A DNA stretch of 64,000 nucleotides from Roseococcus suduntuyensis. Lineage in GTDB: Bacteria > Pseudomonadota > Alphaproteobacteria > Acetobacterales > Acetobacteraceae. Shown here one piece after another: positions 27,190 to 40,313 of this stretch. The stretch covers positions 112,965 through 176,964 of the forward strand of contig NZ_JACIDJ010000007.1 of the NCBI RefSeq assembly GCF_014196305.1, read 5' to 3'. A program made the position numbers and the translations under genes. Within the stretch, counting starts at the first letter, position 1, and the number at the start of each line of letters is the position of its first letter. The notes beneath the pieces are model-generated. The model saw nothing but the letters and a program-made list of their open reading frames with translations, was not told the origin of the DNA and ran no database searches.

Positions 27190-27786
27190 ATGCGCCCTGC
27201 CCTGCCCGCACTCACCGCGATCCTGATGGGCCTCGCCGCACCCGCACCAGCGCAATTGGGGGGTCCGGCGTTGCCGGTCCAGTCCCCCGCCGCGCCGGAG
27301 CTGTTGCAGCGCGAGCTGGACCGCGCCTTCGACGCGCTTCGCACCGCCCCCGACGAGGCCGGCGGCCGCATGGCGGAGGCCGCCGTGCGCCAGCTCTGGT
27401 CGCGCCAGGCCACGCCGGCCGTGGCGCTGCTGCTGAACCGTGGCATCCGCACCCTGCGCGGCGGGCAGGCGGCTGATGCGCTGGAGGATTTCGACGCCGC
27501 CATCCTGTTGGAACCGCGCCTCGCCGATTCCTGGCATTGGCGCGCCCAGGCCCATGCGGCGGTGGGGGACCGGCAGGGGGCGGCGGGCGATTTGCGCGAA
27601 TCGCTCCGGCTGGAGCCGCGGCATTTCCCGGCCCTGGTCACGTTGTCACAGCTCCAGGAAGAGGCGCGGGATGCGTCCGGAGCGCTGCGAAGCTTCCGCG
27701 CCGCGCTGGAGATCCATCCCCGCCTGGCCGGCGGCGCGGCCCGGCTGCGCGAGCTGGTGCGGGCCGCGGAAGGCGAGGCGATGTAG
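27190..27786 (+). CDS. Exported TPR-repeat protein
   Basis: 198 aa. A signal peptide (LPALTAILMGLAAPAPAQ) precedes about three tetratricopeptide units: VALLLNRGIRTLRGGQAADALEDFDAAILLEPRLADSWHWRAQAHAAVGDRQGAAGDLRESLRLEPRHFPALVTLSQLQEEARDASGALRSFRAALEIHPR. It is probably a periplasmic protein-interaction scaffold. It is transcribed towards the cation antiporter gene 54 bp downstream. Confidence 0.82.
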   Translation: MRPALPALTAILMGLAAPAPAQLGGPALPVQSPAAPELLQRELDRAFDALRTAPDEAGGRMAEAAVRQLWSRQATPAVALLLNRGIRTLRGGQAADALEDFDAAILLEPRLADSWHWRAQAHAAVGDRQGAAGDLRESLRLEPRHFPALVTLSQLQEEARDASGALRSFRAALEIHPRLAGGAARLRELVRAAEGEAM

Positions 27787-27839
27787 CCCCCCCACGCCTC
27801 GCATGCGAAACTGACGCGAGGGTTGAGGGAAAAGCACAA

Positions 27840-29516
27840 GTGGGTTTGCAGGACATCCTGGCGGCCTCCGTCTTTTATGAGGTGGCAGCCCTTCTGGTAC
27901 TGGGCGCGGCGGTGGGCATGGTGGCGCTGCTGCTGCGCCAGCCGCTGATTGTCGGGCTGATCGCGGCGGGCATCCTCGCGGGGCCCTCGGCGCTGGGCAT
28001 CGCGCAATCCGATGAATTCATCGCGCTGCTGTCGGAACTCGGCATCGCGGTGCTGCTGTTCCTGGTGGGGCTGAAGCTGGACCTCGGGCTGGTGCGGAGC
28101 CTGGGCGCGGTGGCGCTGGCCACGGGTCTCGGGCAGGTCACCTTCACCGCCGTCATCGGCTTCCTGCTGGGGCTGGCCTTGGGGCTGGATGCGCTGACCA
28201 GCCTCTATGTGGCGGTGGCGCTGACCTTCAGCTCGACCATCATCATCGTGAAGCTGCTGTCCGACAAGCGCGAGATCGACAGCCTGCACGGGCGCATCGC
28301 GCTCGGCTTCCTCATCGTGCAGGACATCTTCGTGGTGCTCTGCATGGTGGTGGTCTCGGCGCTGGCGGCGGGCCAGGGGCAGGCCTCGGCCGCGGCGGGG
28401 CTGCTGCGGGTGCTGCTCGGCGGCGTGGTCATGCTGGTGGTGGTGGGCGTGGTGATCCGCTACCTGGCGCACCCGGTCACGTCGCGGCTGGCGCGGGCGC
28501 CGGAATTGCTGGCGGGCTTCGCCATCGGCTGGGCGGCGCTGCTGGCCGCGATCGGCGATTATGTCGGGCTGGGCAAGGAGCTGGGCGGGCTGCTGGCGGG
28601 CGTGGCGCTGGCCTCCACCCCCTTCCGCGAGGCCATCGCCGCCCGCCTGTCCAGCCTGCGGGATTTTCTCCTGTTGTTCTTCTTCATCGCGCTCGGTTCG
28701 CGCCTCGACCTCGGGGGGTTGGGCGAGCAGGCCTTCGCGGCCGCCGTGCTGTCGGTCTTCGTGCTGGTGGGCAACCCGCTGATCGTGGTCGCGATCATGG
28801 GCTATATGGGCTATCGGCGCCGCACCGGGCTGCTGGCCGGGCTGACGGTGGCGCAGATCAGCGAATTTTCCTTGATCTTCATGGCAATGGGCGTGGCGCT
28901 GGGGCATGTGGCCGAGGCCTCGCTCGGCCTGGTCACGCTGGTCGGCATGGTGACCATCGCGGCCTCCACCTACATGATCACGCATTCGCACCGGCTGGCC
29001 ACCTGGCTCGACGCGCCGCTGCGCCTTTTCGAGCGGCGCGAGCCCTGGCGCGAGGCCCAGGCCAGCGGCGACGCCGCGCCCGCGCCCGACGGCGCGGATG
29101 TGGTGGTCTTCGGCCTGGGGCGCTTCGGCGACGCCATCGCGCGGCGCCTGCGCGACCGGGGGCTGCGCGTGCTGGGTGTGGATTTCGACCCGGAGGTGGT
29201 GCGGCGCTGGCACCAGGCCGGCCTGCCCGCGATCTATGGCGATGCGAGCGACCCGGAACTCATCGCCTCGCTGCCGCTGGAGGGGGTGCGCTGGGTGGTC
29301 TCGGCCGCGCCTTCGGTGCGCGGCGGGCTGACGCAGGAGGACCATCGCCTCGCCCTGCTGGACGGGCTGAAGGCGGTGCATTTCGCCGGCCGCGCCGCCG
29401 TCACGGCCCATGCCGCGAGCGAGGCCGAAGGGCTGCGCGCCCGTGGCGCCGACCTGGTGCTGCTGCCCTTCCAGGATGCGGCGGCGCGGGCTGCGGAGTT
29501 GGTGGCGGAGGGATAG
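27840..29516 (+). CDS. CPA2 cation:proton antiporter with TrkA-N domain (KefB-like)
   Basis: 558 aa from a GTG at 27840 (MGLQDILAASVFYEVAALLVLG), preceded by GAGGG; no ATG fits. Residues 5-385 form about 12 membrane helices with CPA2 signatures (LIVGLIAAGILAGPSALG, LLFLVGLKLDLGLVRSLG, TFSSTIIIVKLLSDKREID, AQISEFSLIFMAMGVALG). The C-terminal part is a Rossmann TrkA-N domain (DVVVFGLGRFGDAIARRLRDRGLRVLGVDFDPEVVRRW). The role is K+ or Na+ exchange for H+ across the inner membrane, gated by a nucleotide. Confidence 0.9.
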   Translation: MGLQDILAASVFYEVAALLVLGAAVGMVALLLRQPLIVGLIAAGILAGPSALGIAQSDEFIALLSELGIAVLLFLVGLKLDLGLVRSLGAVALATGLGQVTFTAVIGFLLGLALGLDALTSLYVAVALTFSSTIIIVKLLSDKREIDSLHGRIALGFLIVQDIFVVLCMVVVSALAAGQGQASAAAGLLRVLLGGVVMLVVVGVVIRYLAHPVTSRLARAPELLAGFAIGWAALLAAIGDYVGLGKELGGLLAGVALASTPFREAIAARLSSLRDFLLLFFFIALGSRLDLGGLGEQAFAAAVLSVFVLVGNPLIVVAIMGYMGYRRRTGLLAGLTVAQISEFSLIFMAMGVALGHVAEASLGLVTLVGMVTIAASTYMITHSHRLATWLDAPLRLFERREPWREAQASGDAAPAPDGADVVVFGLGRFGDAIARRLRDRGLRVLGVDFDPEVVRRWHQAGLPAIYGDASDPELIASLPLEGVRWVVSAAPSVRGGLTQEDHRLALLDGLKAVHFAGRAAVTAHAASEAEGLRARGADLVLLPFQDAAARAAELVAEG

Positions 29517-29534
29517 GCAGGCCGGGGTCGGGCA

Positions 29535-30632
29535 CTAACCGCCCAGCACCCTCCCCAAGGCCGCATGGAAGGGCTTGGGGCGGAGCGCCTCGTCGAAGGG
29601 CAGGCCGCGGGTGCGCTGGCCGTCCGCGCGGGCCACGCCGGGCTCCTCCGCCAGCCAGGTATTCCGGTCGGTCAGGCCCCAGGTCAGCACGGTGCGGACC
29701 CCGCCCTCCACGGCGGCAGAGAGGAAGCGGGTGACATAGTCCGCCACCGCCGCGTCCCGTTCGGCGATGCTGGGCGCGAGCTGGTCGGGCTCGCGCACAT
29801 CCAGCTCGGTGATGAGCACGGCCAGGCCCAGGCCGCGCAGCGCCTGGACGAAAGCCAGGAAGGGTTCCGCCCGGAAGGGGTCGCGCATCTGCAGATGCGC
29901 CTGGATGCCCACCGCGTCCAGCGGCACCTGCCGCTCCACCAGCCGGCGGACAACGCGCAGCAGGCGCTGGCGCTTGGCCTCGGCCCAGGGGGTGTCGGCC
30001 TCCACGCCGTAATCATTCAGCGTGAGGCGCAGCGTGGCGTCGAGCCCCCGCGCGAGGCGCAGCGCGCGTTCGAGATAGCCGGGCCCCAGCGCGCGGAGCC
30101 AGGGTGTGGGCCGCAGGTCGTCCTGGGTGGGGCTCGGGTTGTCGCTGCCCGGGGGGTTGGCGATGATCTCGTTCAGCACGTCCCAGTCGCGGATGTAGGA
30201 ATGGGTCTCGCGCAGGACGGCGGTGAAATGCGCCTCCATGACGGCGGCGGCGCGCGCCTCGCCCTGGGCCAGGGCCGGTTCGAGCCAGGCGGGGTTCGCG
30301 ACATGCCACAGCAGGGCATGGCCGCGCAGCCGTTGCTGATGGGCGCGCGCGAAGAGGGCGATGCTGCGGAGCTGCCCGAACTCGAAGCGCCCGGGCTCGG
30401 GCTGCAACGCGTCCCACTTGGCCTCCCATTCGGGCACCAGAATCTCCGCCTCGCGCGCCACCAGGGCGGCATAGGCGGCGTCAGATTGCAGCAGGTCGTG
30501 GCGGACGGCGGTGCCGAAGGTGATGCCCCGCGCGCGGGTGGCGGCGCGCAGACCCTCGGCCTGGGCGGCGCTGCCGCGTGGCAGGAAGGGGGTGGCCGCG
30601 GCGGCCAGCGCCAGGCGACGCGGCAGGCGCAC
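29535..30632 (-). CDS. GH10 endo-1,4-beta-xylanase
   Basis: 365 aa. A leader with paired Arg (MRLPRRLALAAAATPFLP) is followed by a GH10 TIM barrel. The acid/base Glu155 is in WDVLNEI and the nucleophile Glu276 in ITELDV; HALLWH and VGIQAHLQ are also typical. It should cleave xylan or xylo-oligosaccharides in the periplasm or outside the cell. No other glycan-degrading gene is nearby. It starts two bases after the ferritin-like gene stop, so they share a transcript. Confidence 0.9.
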   Translation of the reverse strand: MRLPRRLALAAAATPFLPRGSAAQAEGLRAATRARGITFGTAVRHDLLQSDAAYAALVAREAEILVPEWEAKWDALQPEPGRFEFGQLRSIALFARAHQQRLRGHALLWHVANPAWLEPALAQGEARAAAVMEAHFTAVLRETHSYIRDWDVLNEIIANPPGSDNPSPTQDDLRPTPWLRALGPGYLERALRLARGLDATLRLTLNDYGVEADTPWAEAKRQRLLRVVRRLVERQVPLDAVGIQAHLQMRDPFRAEPFLAFVQALRGLGLAVLITELDVREPDQLAPSIAERDAAVADYVTRFLSAAVEGGVRTVLTWGLTDRNTWLAEEPGVARADGQRTRGLPFDEALRPKPFHAALGRVLGG

Positions 30633-30634
30633 GC

Positions 30635-31501
30635 TCAGGCGGCCTGCTGGGTGGGAAGGGCGTTGCCATTGGCCGCCGCCTCCCGCGCCATGGCCTGGCG
30701 GTAGCGATCCCGCCGCCAGCAGAGCAGCTTCCAGGCGGCGCGCGCGGCGAGGCCCGAGACGCGGCCGCGCGGCTCCAGTCCGACGGACTTGAAGATCATG
30801 CCCATGCCGCGCTCGATATGGCGAAAGCGATAGAACCCCATGGCTCGGCCCATGTAGCCGGTGATGCAGCGGTTGTGCTCATAGGCCACGCCCGGCGCGT
30901 CATTGCTGCAGTGGAAGGCGAAGGCGAGCTCGTCATCCTCCGTCTCGCCCACGCGGCCCAGCGCCACGCGCAGCCGGCGCGGGAAGGAGAGGTTCTCGCG
31001 CGCCAGGTAGCGCTTCATGTGATCATAGAAGAGCTTGAAATGGCGGTATTCATCGGCGGCGATGAGGCGGCAGATCTCCTTCAGCACCGGCTCATCCGAG
31101 GCCTCGCCCAGCGCGGTGTAGTAGCTGCTGGTGCCCGTCTCGACCATGCAGCGCGCGATGAGCTCGCCCGTGCGGGAGCCGCGGATGGAGGCATCGGCCT
31201 TGATGTCGATCGTGTAGCCGGCGCGGTAGCGCGCAAAGGCGGCCGGGTAGTCGAAGGAAGGGTCGGCCAGGCTGGCCCAGCGGCCCAGCGCATCGCCATG
31301 CTGCACCTCTTCCACGGCCCAATTATCGGCGGCGTATTGGAAGTCCGGGTCGTCGCGGAACACGCTCTTCAGGTACAGGGCGTAGTCATCGCCATTGCGC
31401 TCGACCATCGCGGCGGCCTTGACGAGGGGAACCACCTCCGGGTCCACCTTCGACGGGTCGAAGCGGTCCCAGGCAACCTGATCCAGTGTCCAGTGCTTCA
31501 T
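30635..31501 (-). CDS. Ferritin-like di-iron protein
   Basis: 288 aa. Two Glu-x-x-His motifs (WAVEEVQHGDAL and AADEYRHFKLF) and two further helix Glu residues (MVERNGDDY, CMVETGTSSYY) give a four-helix di-iron site like that of acyl-ACP desaturases and ferritin-like oxygenases. The C-terminal 80 residues are basic and have no recognised domain. The substrate is unknown. It is cotranscribed with the xylanase gene and follows, on the same strand, the F1 ATP synthase operon with a 104-bp gap. Confidence 0.75.
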   Translation of the reverse strand: MKHWTLDQVAWDRFDPSKVDPEVVPLVKAAAMVERNGDDYALYLKSVFRDDPDFQYAADNWAVEEVQHGDALGRWASLADPSFDYPAAFARYRAGYTIDIKADASIRGSRTGELIARCMVETGTSSYYTALGEASDEPVLKEICRLIAADEYRHFKLFYDHMKRYLARENLSFPRRLRVALGRVGETEDDELAFAFHCSNDAPGVAYEHNRCITGYMGRAMGFYRFRHIERGMGMIFKSVGLEPRGRVSGLAARAAWKLLCWRRDRYRQAMAREAAANGNALPTQQAA

Positions 31502-31605
31502 GCCTGCGCGACCCCTGCGCCGGCGTCCCGGCCTGCGTTTCCCATGACGACGGGGCGAACCTGCCCCGCCTAGCCCTTAGGAGATGCGCCGGGAACCGCG
31601 CCTTT

Positions 31606-32019
31606 TCAAGCCGCTTGCGCGGCGTCCTTCATGGCGCGCATGGCCAGGAGGTGGTTCATCGCGGCCTCGCGCTTCTCGGGCGTGTCATTGGCGGCGGCGG
31701 CCTGATAGTCGCGCTCGGCGGTCTCGATCAGGCGCTCGGCCTCGGCGCGGGAGAGGTTGGCCACCGGCACGGCCGTGTCGGCCAGGACGGTGACGCGGGT
31801 GGGGCCCACCTCGGCGAACCCGCCGCGCACGAACATGCGCTCCGTCTCCTGGCCGTTCTCGCGCACGGAGATCACGCCGCCGCGCAGGGTCACGATCATG
31901 GGAACGTGCCCGGGCAGCACGCCCATGTCGCCTTCGGCGGCGGGAATGATCACCATCTCGACGGGCCGGGAGAGCAGCAGCTTCTCCGGCGAGACGAGTT
32001 CCAGTTCGAACGTGGCCAT
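31606..32019 (-). CDS. atpC: F1 ATP synthase subunit epsilon
   Basis: 137 aa. The start at 32019 gives MATFELELVSPEKLLLSRPVEMV, the normal N-terminus. The beta-sandwich motif GDMGVLPGHVPMIVTL and the C-terminal helical hairpin (SRAEAERLIETAERDYQ) are present. It is the central-stalk subunit that couples rotation and inhibits ATP hydrolysis. It is last in the atpHAGDC operon, after an unusual 172-bp gap with hairpins. Confidence 0.95.
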   Translation of the reverse strand: MATFELELVSPEKLLLSRPVEMVIIPAAEGDMGVLPGHVPMIVTLRGGVISVRENGQETERMFVRGGFAEVGPTRVTVLADTAVPVANLSRAEAERLIETAERDYQAAAANDTPEKREAAMNHLLAMRAMKDAAQAA

Positions 32020-32191
32020 CCGCGCCCCCAACTTCCCAACAACCGGCGCGCCCAAAGAGACGGCGCGCCAACCTCAGAGTATCCGGCCGCAACGCGGCCG
32101 GCGCCGCCCAACCGACCTGCCCTTCAGGCGCGCCAGTGGCGCGGCGTAGCCAAGGCGGCGCATGCCGCCGCCCGGCGCCTGAGGGCTTAAG
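32020..32191 (-). other. Hairpin-rich gap between atpD and atpC
   Basis: No coding frame. Three structures are visible: GGCGCGCC duplicated around 9 nt (32045-32069), a perfect 8-bp stem CCGGCCGC/GCGGCCGG with a 3-nt loop (32083-32101), and a GGCGGC/GCCGCC hairpin at about 32155-32168. They may mark transcript processing or attenuation before atpC. Confidence 0.5.
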
Positions 32192-34520
<2,329 letters not shown>

Positions 34521-34540
34521 GGGCGTCTATTCCAGCCTGA

Positions 34541-36073
34541 TCAGGTGAAGGACTTGGCGAAGTCGTCCAGGAAGGCGACCAGCTTGGCCTCGACATCCTT
34601 CTTGATCTCACGATCCGTGCGGATCGAGGCCAGGATGTCCGGCGCGCTGGACTTCAGCCCGGAGAGCAGCCGCGCCTCGAACTCACCCACCTTGGAGATA
34701 GGCAGCTTGTCGAGATAGCCGCGCGTGCCGGCGAAGATCGCGACCACCTGCTCCTCGACCGGGACGGGCTTGAACTGGGGCTGCTTCAGCAGCTCCGTCA
34801 GGCGCGAGCCACGGGCCAGCAGCGACTGGGTGGTGGCGTCCAGGTCGGAGGCGAACTGCGCGAAGGCCGCCATCTCACGATACTGGGCCAGCTCCAGCTT
34901 GATCTTGCCGGCCACCTGCTTCATCGCCTTGATCTGCGCGGCGGAACCGACGCGGCTGACCGAGATGCCGACGTTCACCGCGGGGCGGATGCCCTTGTAG
35001 AACAGCTCGGTCTCCAGGAAGATCTGGCCGTCCGTGATCGAGATCACGTTGGTGGGGATGTAGGCACCCACGTCACCAGCCTGCGTCTCGATGACCGGCA
35101 GGGCCGTCAGCGAACCCGCGCCGAACTCGTCGTTCATCTTGGCCGCGCGCTCCAGCAGGCGGCTGTGCAGATAGAACACGTCGCCCGGATAGGCCTCGCG
35201 GCCCGGCGGACGGCGCAGCAGCAGCGACATCTGGCGGTAGGCGACGGCCTGCTTGGACAGATCGTCATAGAAAATGACCGCGTGCATGGCATTGTCACGG
35301 AAGAACTCGCCCATCGCGCAGCCCGTGTAGGGCGCGAGGAACTGCATCGGCGCCGGGTCCGACGCCGTGGCGGCCACGATGATGGAGTATTCGAGCGCGC
35401 CGCTCTCCTCCAGCTGCTTCACCAGCTGGGCCACCGTCGAACGCTTCTGGCCGATGGCGACATAGATGCAGTAGAGCTTCTGCTTCTCCTCGCCCGAGGC
35501 GTTGATCGTCTTCTGGTTGATGATCGTGTCCACGATCACGGCCGTCTTGCCGGTCTGGCGGTCACCGATGATCAGCTCGCGCTGGCCACGGCCGATGGGG
35601 ATCAGGGCGTCAATGGCCTTGATGCCGGTCTGCATGGGCTCATGCACCGACTTGCGCGGCATGATGCCGGGCGCCTTCAGCTCGGCGCGGCGGCGGACCA
35701 CATCCGTCAGCGGGCCCTTGCCGTCGATCGGGTTGCCCAGGCCGTCCACGACGCGGCCCAGCAGGCCCTTGCCCACGGGCACGTCCACGATGGCGCCGGT
35801 GCGGCTGACCGTGTCGCCTTCCTTCACGCCCTTGTCGTCGCCGAACAGCACGACGCCGACATTGTCGGTCTCGAGGTTCAGCGCCATGCCCTTGATGCCG
35901 GCGGAGGGGAAGTCCACCAGCTCACCGGCCATCACGTTCTGCAGGCCATAGACGCGGGCGATGCCGTCGCCCACCGTCAGCACCGTGCCCACCTCGGCCA
36001 CATTGGCCTCGGCGTCGAAGCTCGCGATCTGCTGCTTCAGGATCTCCGAAATCTCAGCCGGACGGATTTCCAT
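34541..36073 (-). CDS. atpA: F1 ATP synthase subunit alpha
   Basis: 510 aa, standard length. The N-terminus [19 protein letters not shown], Walker [20 protein letters not shown], the segment [14 protein letters not shown] and [38 protein letters not shown] are canonical. It is the regulatory nucleotide-binding subunit alternating with beta. Its ATG follows the atpH stop by one base (TGAGATG). Confidence 0.97.
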   Translation of the reverse strand: MEIRPAEISEILKQQIASFDAEANVAEVGTVLTVGDGIARVYGLQNVMAGELVDFPSAGIKGMALNLETDNVGVVLFGDDKGVKEGDTVSRTGAIVDVPVGKGLLGRVVDGLGNPIDGKGPLTDVVRRRAELKAPGIMPRKSVHEPMQTGIKAIDALIPIGRGQRELIIGDRQTGKTAVIVDTIINQKTINASGEEKQKLYCIYVAIGQKRSTVAQLVKQLEESGALEYSIIVAATASDPAPMQFLAPYTGCAMGEFFRDNAMHAVIFYDDLSKQAVAYRQMSLLLRRPPGREAYPGDVFYLHSRLLERAAKMNDEFGAGSLTALPVIETQAGDVGAYIPTNVISITDGQIFLETELFYKGIRPAVNVGISVSRVGSAAQIKAMKQVAGKIKLELAQYREMAAFAQFASDLDATTQSLLARGSRLTELLKQPQFKPVPVEEQVVAIFAGTRGYLDKLPISKVGEFEARLLSGLKSSAPDILASIRTDREIKKDVEAKLVAFLDDFAKSFT

Positions 36074-36074
36074 C

Positions 36075-36665
36075 TCAGGCGGCCCCCTTCATGGCGAACT
36101 GCAGGCGCTGCAGCTTGGACTTGAGCGAATTGTCGTAGAGACGCGAGCCAATCCGGATGATCAGCCCGCCGAGAACCGAGGAATCCACCTTTTCCGCCAG
36201 CTTCACGCCGGAGAAGCCGGCCTCGGTCAGACGGGCCGTCACGGCGGCGCGCTGCGTGTCGGTCAGCGGGAAGGCGGTGGTGACATGCGCGACCTGCTGG
36301 CCGCGCCGCTCCGCGAGCTTGGCGCCGAAGGCGGCCGCGATCTCGGGCAGATGCGACAGGCGGCGATTCGCGATCAGCACGCCCACGAAGTTGATGATTT
36401 CCTTGCCAGCCCCGGCCTTGGCCAGCAGGGCGAAGATCGCGCGCTGCTGGTCCGCGGCGGAAAGCCGGGGGTCCTGCACGAAGGCCCGGAAGGCCTGGTC
36501 CTCGCGGTAGAGCTTGAACAGCCCCTCAAGGTCATTGGCGATACGGTCCAGCGCGCCGGCATCGGCCTGGCGCGCATCATCCGCGAGGCCCAGGAGGGCC
36601 AGCGCGTAACGCGCGGCAACGCCGCCATTGGCTGGCGCGTCGGTGGAAATGGTCTCGGCGCCCAC
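36075..36665 (-). CDS. atpH: F1 ATP synthase subunit delta
   Basis: 196 aa if started at the GTG at 36665, which gives a normal N-terminus ([26 protein letters not shown]); a TTG 29 codons upstream would add an unlikely tail. The C-terminus has [47 protein letters not shown], the b-subunit-binding part of delta/OSCP. It is first in the atpHAGDC operon. The F0 genes are not in the window, as usual where F1 and F0 operons are split. Confidence 0.93.
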   Translation of the reverse strand: MGAETISTDAPANGGVAARYALALLGLADDARQADAGALDRIANDLEGLFKLYREDQAFRAFVQDPRLSAADQQRAIFALLAKAGAGKEIINFVGVLIANRRLSHLPEIAAAFGAKLAERRGQQVAHVTTAFPLTDTQRAAVTARLTEAGFSGVKLAEKVDSSVLGGLIIRIGSRLYDNSLKSKLQRLQFAMKGAA

Positions 36666-36770
36666 TGTGCGGTCCCGGTCCTGTTCCTGAAAGCCGGAGG
36701 GGCCATCCCCCGTCGGCGGGCGGGCCTTAACATAGGGATTGCTGCACGGCAACCAAGCGAGGCTGCCTCT

Positions 36771-37838
<1,068 letters not shown>

Positions 37839-37888
37839 CTACACCCCCCCGGAATTGGGGCGCGGGCTGGCGGGGCCGGAAACGAAAA

Positions 37889-37910
37889 CGGGGGCCGCGA
37901 AGGGCCCCCG
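37889..37910 (-). terminator. Intrinsic terminator of rplU-rpmA
   Basis: On the minus strand an 8-bp stem CGGGGGCC/GGCCCCCG with a 6-nt loop is followed by TTTTCGTTT. It begins 28 nt after the rpmA stop, a classical rho-independent layout. Confidence 0.75.
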
Positions 37911-37937
37911 CCTGAATAGATGCCAAGTTCGGCGCGG

Positions 37938-38207
37938 TCACTCCGCGGCGAGCTTGGGCGCCTCGATCGAAACATGCACGCGGCCTTCGGCCTTGCGCTC
38001 GAACTTCACATGGCCCTCGATCAGGGCAAAGAGCGTGTGGTCACGGCCGACGCCGACATTGCGACCCGCCTTCATCTTGGTGCCGCGCTGCTTCACCAGG
38101 ATGTTGCCGGCCAGCACATGCTCGCCACCGAACTTCTTCACGCCAAGCCGCTGCCCGGGAGAGTCGCGGCCGTTGCGCGAGGAGCCGCCTGCCTTTTTAT
38201 GTGCCAT
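37938..38207 (-). CDS. rpmA: 50S ribosomal protein L27
   Basis: 89 aa: [44 protein letters not shown] is diagnostic. Its N-terminal tail reaches the peptidyl-transferase centre. It is cotranscribed with rplU (16-bp gap) and ends at a strong terminator. Confidence 0.98.
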   Translation of the reverse strand: MAHKKAGGSSRNGRDSPGQRLGVKKFGGEHVLAGNILVKQRGTKMKAGRNVGVGRDHTLFALIEGHVKFERKAEGRVHVSIEAPKLAAE

Positions 38208-38223
38208 CTGTGGTGTCTCCTGT

Positions 38224-38544
38224 TCAGGCGGCCGCGCCGATGCTGGCCACGCGCAGCACGGTCATGTGCTGGCGGTGGCCGCGCTTGCGGCGGCTGTTCT
38301 TGCGGCGGCGCTTCTTGAGGATCAGCACCTTGTCGCCGCGGGTCTGCTCGAGCACGGTGGCCGTCACGGCCGCACCGGGAACGGTGGGCGCGCCGATCTG
38401 CAGCCCGCCCTCGCCGCCCATGGCCAGCACCTCATGGAAGGTGATGGTGGCGCCGGGCTCGGCCTCCAGCTTTTCGACGGTGAGCACCGCATTGGGTGTC
38501 ACCCGGTATTGCTTTCCGCCGGTGCGGATCACTGCAAAGGTCAT
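38224..38544 (-). CDS. rplU: 50S ribosomal protein L21
   Basis: 106 aa. The start at 38544 gives [31 protein letters not shown]; the core motif [21 protein letters not shown] binds 23S rRNA. A further C-terminal ASIGAAA is short. It is first in the rplU-rpmA(-obgE) cluster. The roughly 200 bp upstream to the divergent tRNA gene presumably carry its promoter. Confidence 0.97.
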   Translation of the reverse strand: MTFAVIRTGGKQYRVTPNAVLTVEKLEAEPGATITFHEVLAMGGEGGLQIGAPTVPGAAVTATVLEQTRGDKVLILKKRRRKNSRRKRGHRQHMTVLRVASIGAAA

Positions 38545-38752
38545 CACACGCGCCTCTCGGGCCGCCGCGTGGCGTAAACGGGCCCGCATCACTTGAAAAT
38601 GGGTCGGCAGCTCATGGGCGAACCCCATGAACCACCACGGGCGACACGCCAGCGCCGCCCGGGAGTGGGAGCGTTTAGGGTCCGGGCGATGGGGAGTCAA
38701 GCGGTGGGGCGGTTGCGCTGGGCCGCGGGGCCGACTATGAACGCGCCCGTTC

Positions 38753-38842
38753 GGACAGGTGGCGGAGTGGTCGATCGCGTCGGTCTCGAAAACCGAAGTA
38801 GGTGCAAGCCTACCGTGGGTTCGAATCCCACCCTGTCCGCCA
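38753..38842 (+). tRNA. tRNA-Ser (anticodon CGA)
   Basis: 90 nt with encoded CCA. The acceptor stem GGACAGG pairs with CCTGTCC, the anticodon loop CTCGAAA lies between TCGGT and ACCGA, the long variable arm is typical of tRNA-Ser, and the T-arm is GTGGG-TTCGAAT-CCCAC. It reads UCG codons. Confidence 0.95.
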
Positions 38843-39242
38843 GGCCCCTTATCAGTTCCCGCCAATCCCTACCCGACTGACGCTCAGAGGCAGGAACAAG
38901 CGCCACACCTCCCGTTCCTGTCTGGGATTTCATCTTGCCATGCATGCCTGTCCATGGCTCTCGCGCGCGTCCTCATAATAGCGCCCTTCCGCCAAAAGGC
39001 TTCCCTGCCTGCGGGGCAGGATCAGGACCAGCGCCGCAATGCCTTGGCGGTGGAAGGCGCGGCCACCGCTTCAGGCAGACGCCCACCCAGCCAACCTCCG
39101 AGAAGTGAAGCCCCGACCAAGCCGCCAAGGCAGGACCACGCATTGTCCAGTGCAACGCCGACGCCCCCGTTGCCTGGGCTCTATCTGTCCCCAAGAATCA
39201 TGCTTAGATTTGTGACATAAATGTTTCAGTTGGGAGAACGCC
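38843..39242. other. Non-coding stretch between tRNA-Ser and the phn cassette
   Basis: No convincing gene in 400 bp. Visible inverted repeats are CAGGAAC (38891) with GTTCCTG (38914), and CCTGCC with GGCAGG around 39004-39020. The last 40 bp are AT-richer and lead into the ribosome site GGGAG before 39243. No partner for a tRNA-derived attachment site was seen. Confidence 0.5.
39210..39227 (+). promoter_or_regulatory. Weak Pho-box-like direct repeat
   Basis: TTGTGAC-N4-ATGTTTC is an 11-bp-period direct repeat of the form NTGTNNC, reminiscent of PhoB sites (CTGTNAT-N4-CTGTNAT) but with mismatches. It lies 16 bp before the PhnD-like gene start. Regulation by phosphate is a hypothesis only. Confidence 0.3.
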
Positions 39243-40313
39243 ATGAAAATCATCCTCTTCGGTGCGGCATTGCTGGCTGGGGGTGCGCTGCTGCCATACC
39301 CCGGCGCTGCCCAGCCGGCCTGTGAGCACCGCGGGGCGCTGGACGACGGCTATTGTGACGCGAACCGCGACATGGTCGCCGACGCCCCGACCGACCCCGC
39401 GCGGTTGCGCAATCCCTCCACCCTCGTCTTCGCCTATACCCCGGTGGAGGACCCCGCGCTCTATGCCAGCCAGTTCCGCCCGTTGCTGGAACACCTGACG
39501 CAATGCACCGGCCGCCGCACGGTCTATTTCCAGGTGACGTCGAACGCCGCGCAGGTGGAGGCCATGCGCTCGGGCCGTCTGCACATCGCGGGCTTCTCTA
39601 CCGGCCCCACCGCCTTCGCGGTGAACCTGGCCGGTGCCGTGCCCTTCGCGCTCAAGGGCAATGCGGAGGGTTTCGAGGCGTATCGCGTGGTGGTGCTGAC
39701 GCGGGCGGATTCCAACATCCGCACCATGGCCGATCTGCGCGGGAGGCGGGTGGCGCACACCTCGGCCACATCCAATTCGGGCAACCTCGCCCCCCGCGCC
39801 TTCTTCCCCGGCCTGGGCGTGACGCCGGACACCGACTACCGCGTGGTCTATTCGGGTGGGCATGACCGCAGCGTGATGGGCGTGAACTCGGGCGATTTCG
39901 ACGCCGCGCCGGTGGCGTCGGACGTGTTCAACCGCATGGTCGCGCGCGGCCAGGTGCGGGCGGAGAATTTTCGCACCATCTGGCAGTCGGACCCCTTCCC
40001 GACCAGCAGCTTCGCGCTCGCGCACGACCTGCAGCCCGAACTGGCCCAGCGCATCCGGCAATGCTTCCTGGACTATCGCTTCCCGCCGGCGCTGGTGCGC
40101 GACCTGGGCGGCAATGACCGCTTCTGGCCCGCCACCTACCTGGAGCACTGGGCGCCCGTGCGCGCGGTGGCCGATGCGGTGAACGCCCCCTACACCCGCA
40201 GCGCCTTCGACGCCGAAAGCCGCCGCGAACTGGAGGCCGAGGCCCGCCGCCGCGCCGCCCGCGAACAGCAGCAACAGCAGGCCCCGGCCGCGACGCCGCC
40301 CCGCACCCAATGA
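39243..40313 (+). CDS. Phosphate/phosphite/phosphonate-type ABC binding protein (PhnD-like)
   Basis: 356 aa. The signal peptide is [22 protein letters not shown]. The PhnD fold shows [80 protein letters not shown] and [25 protein letters not shown]. Early Cys residues and an Asp-rich segment precede the core. The C-terminus is low-complexity ([14 protein letters not shown]). It supplies the importer encoded by the three following genes; its stop overlaps the next start (ATGA). Confidence 0.88.
   Translation: MKIILFGAALLAGGALLPYPGAAQPACEHRGALDDGYCDANRDMVADAPTDPARLRNPSTLVFAYTPVEDPALYASQFRPLLEHLTQCTGRRTVYFQVTSNAAQVEAMRSGRLHIAGFSTGPTAFAVNLAGAVPFALKGNAEGFEAYRVVVLTRADSNIRTMADLRGRRVAHTSATSNSGNLAPRAFFPGLGVTPDTDYRVVYSGGHDRSVMGVNSGDFDAAPVASDVFNRMVARGQVRAENFRTIWQSDPFPTSSFALAHDLQPELAQRIRQCFLDYRFPPALVRDLGGNDRFWPATYLEHWAPVRAVADAVNAPYTRSAFDAESRRELEAEARRRAAREQQQQQAPAATPPRTQ

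Noticed and set aside
27138..29411. A 757-codon minus-strand frame opposite the TPR and antiporter genes
   Set aside because: Low-complexity composition; the antiporter and TPR proteins on the plus strand carry clear family motifs.
38753..38842. tRNA-Ser as a prophage or island attachment site
   Set aside because: No integrase gene and no repeat of the tRNA 3' end was seen in the following sequence.
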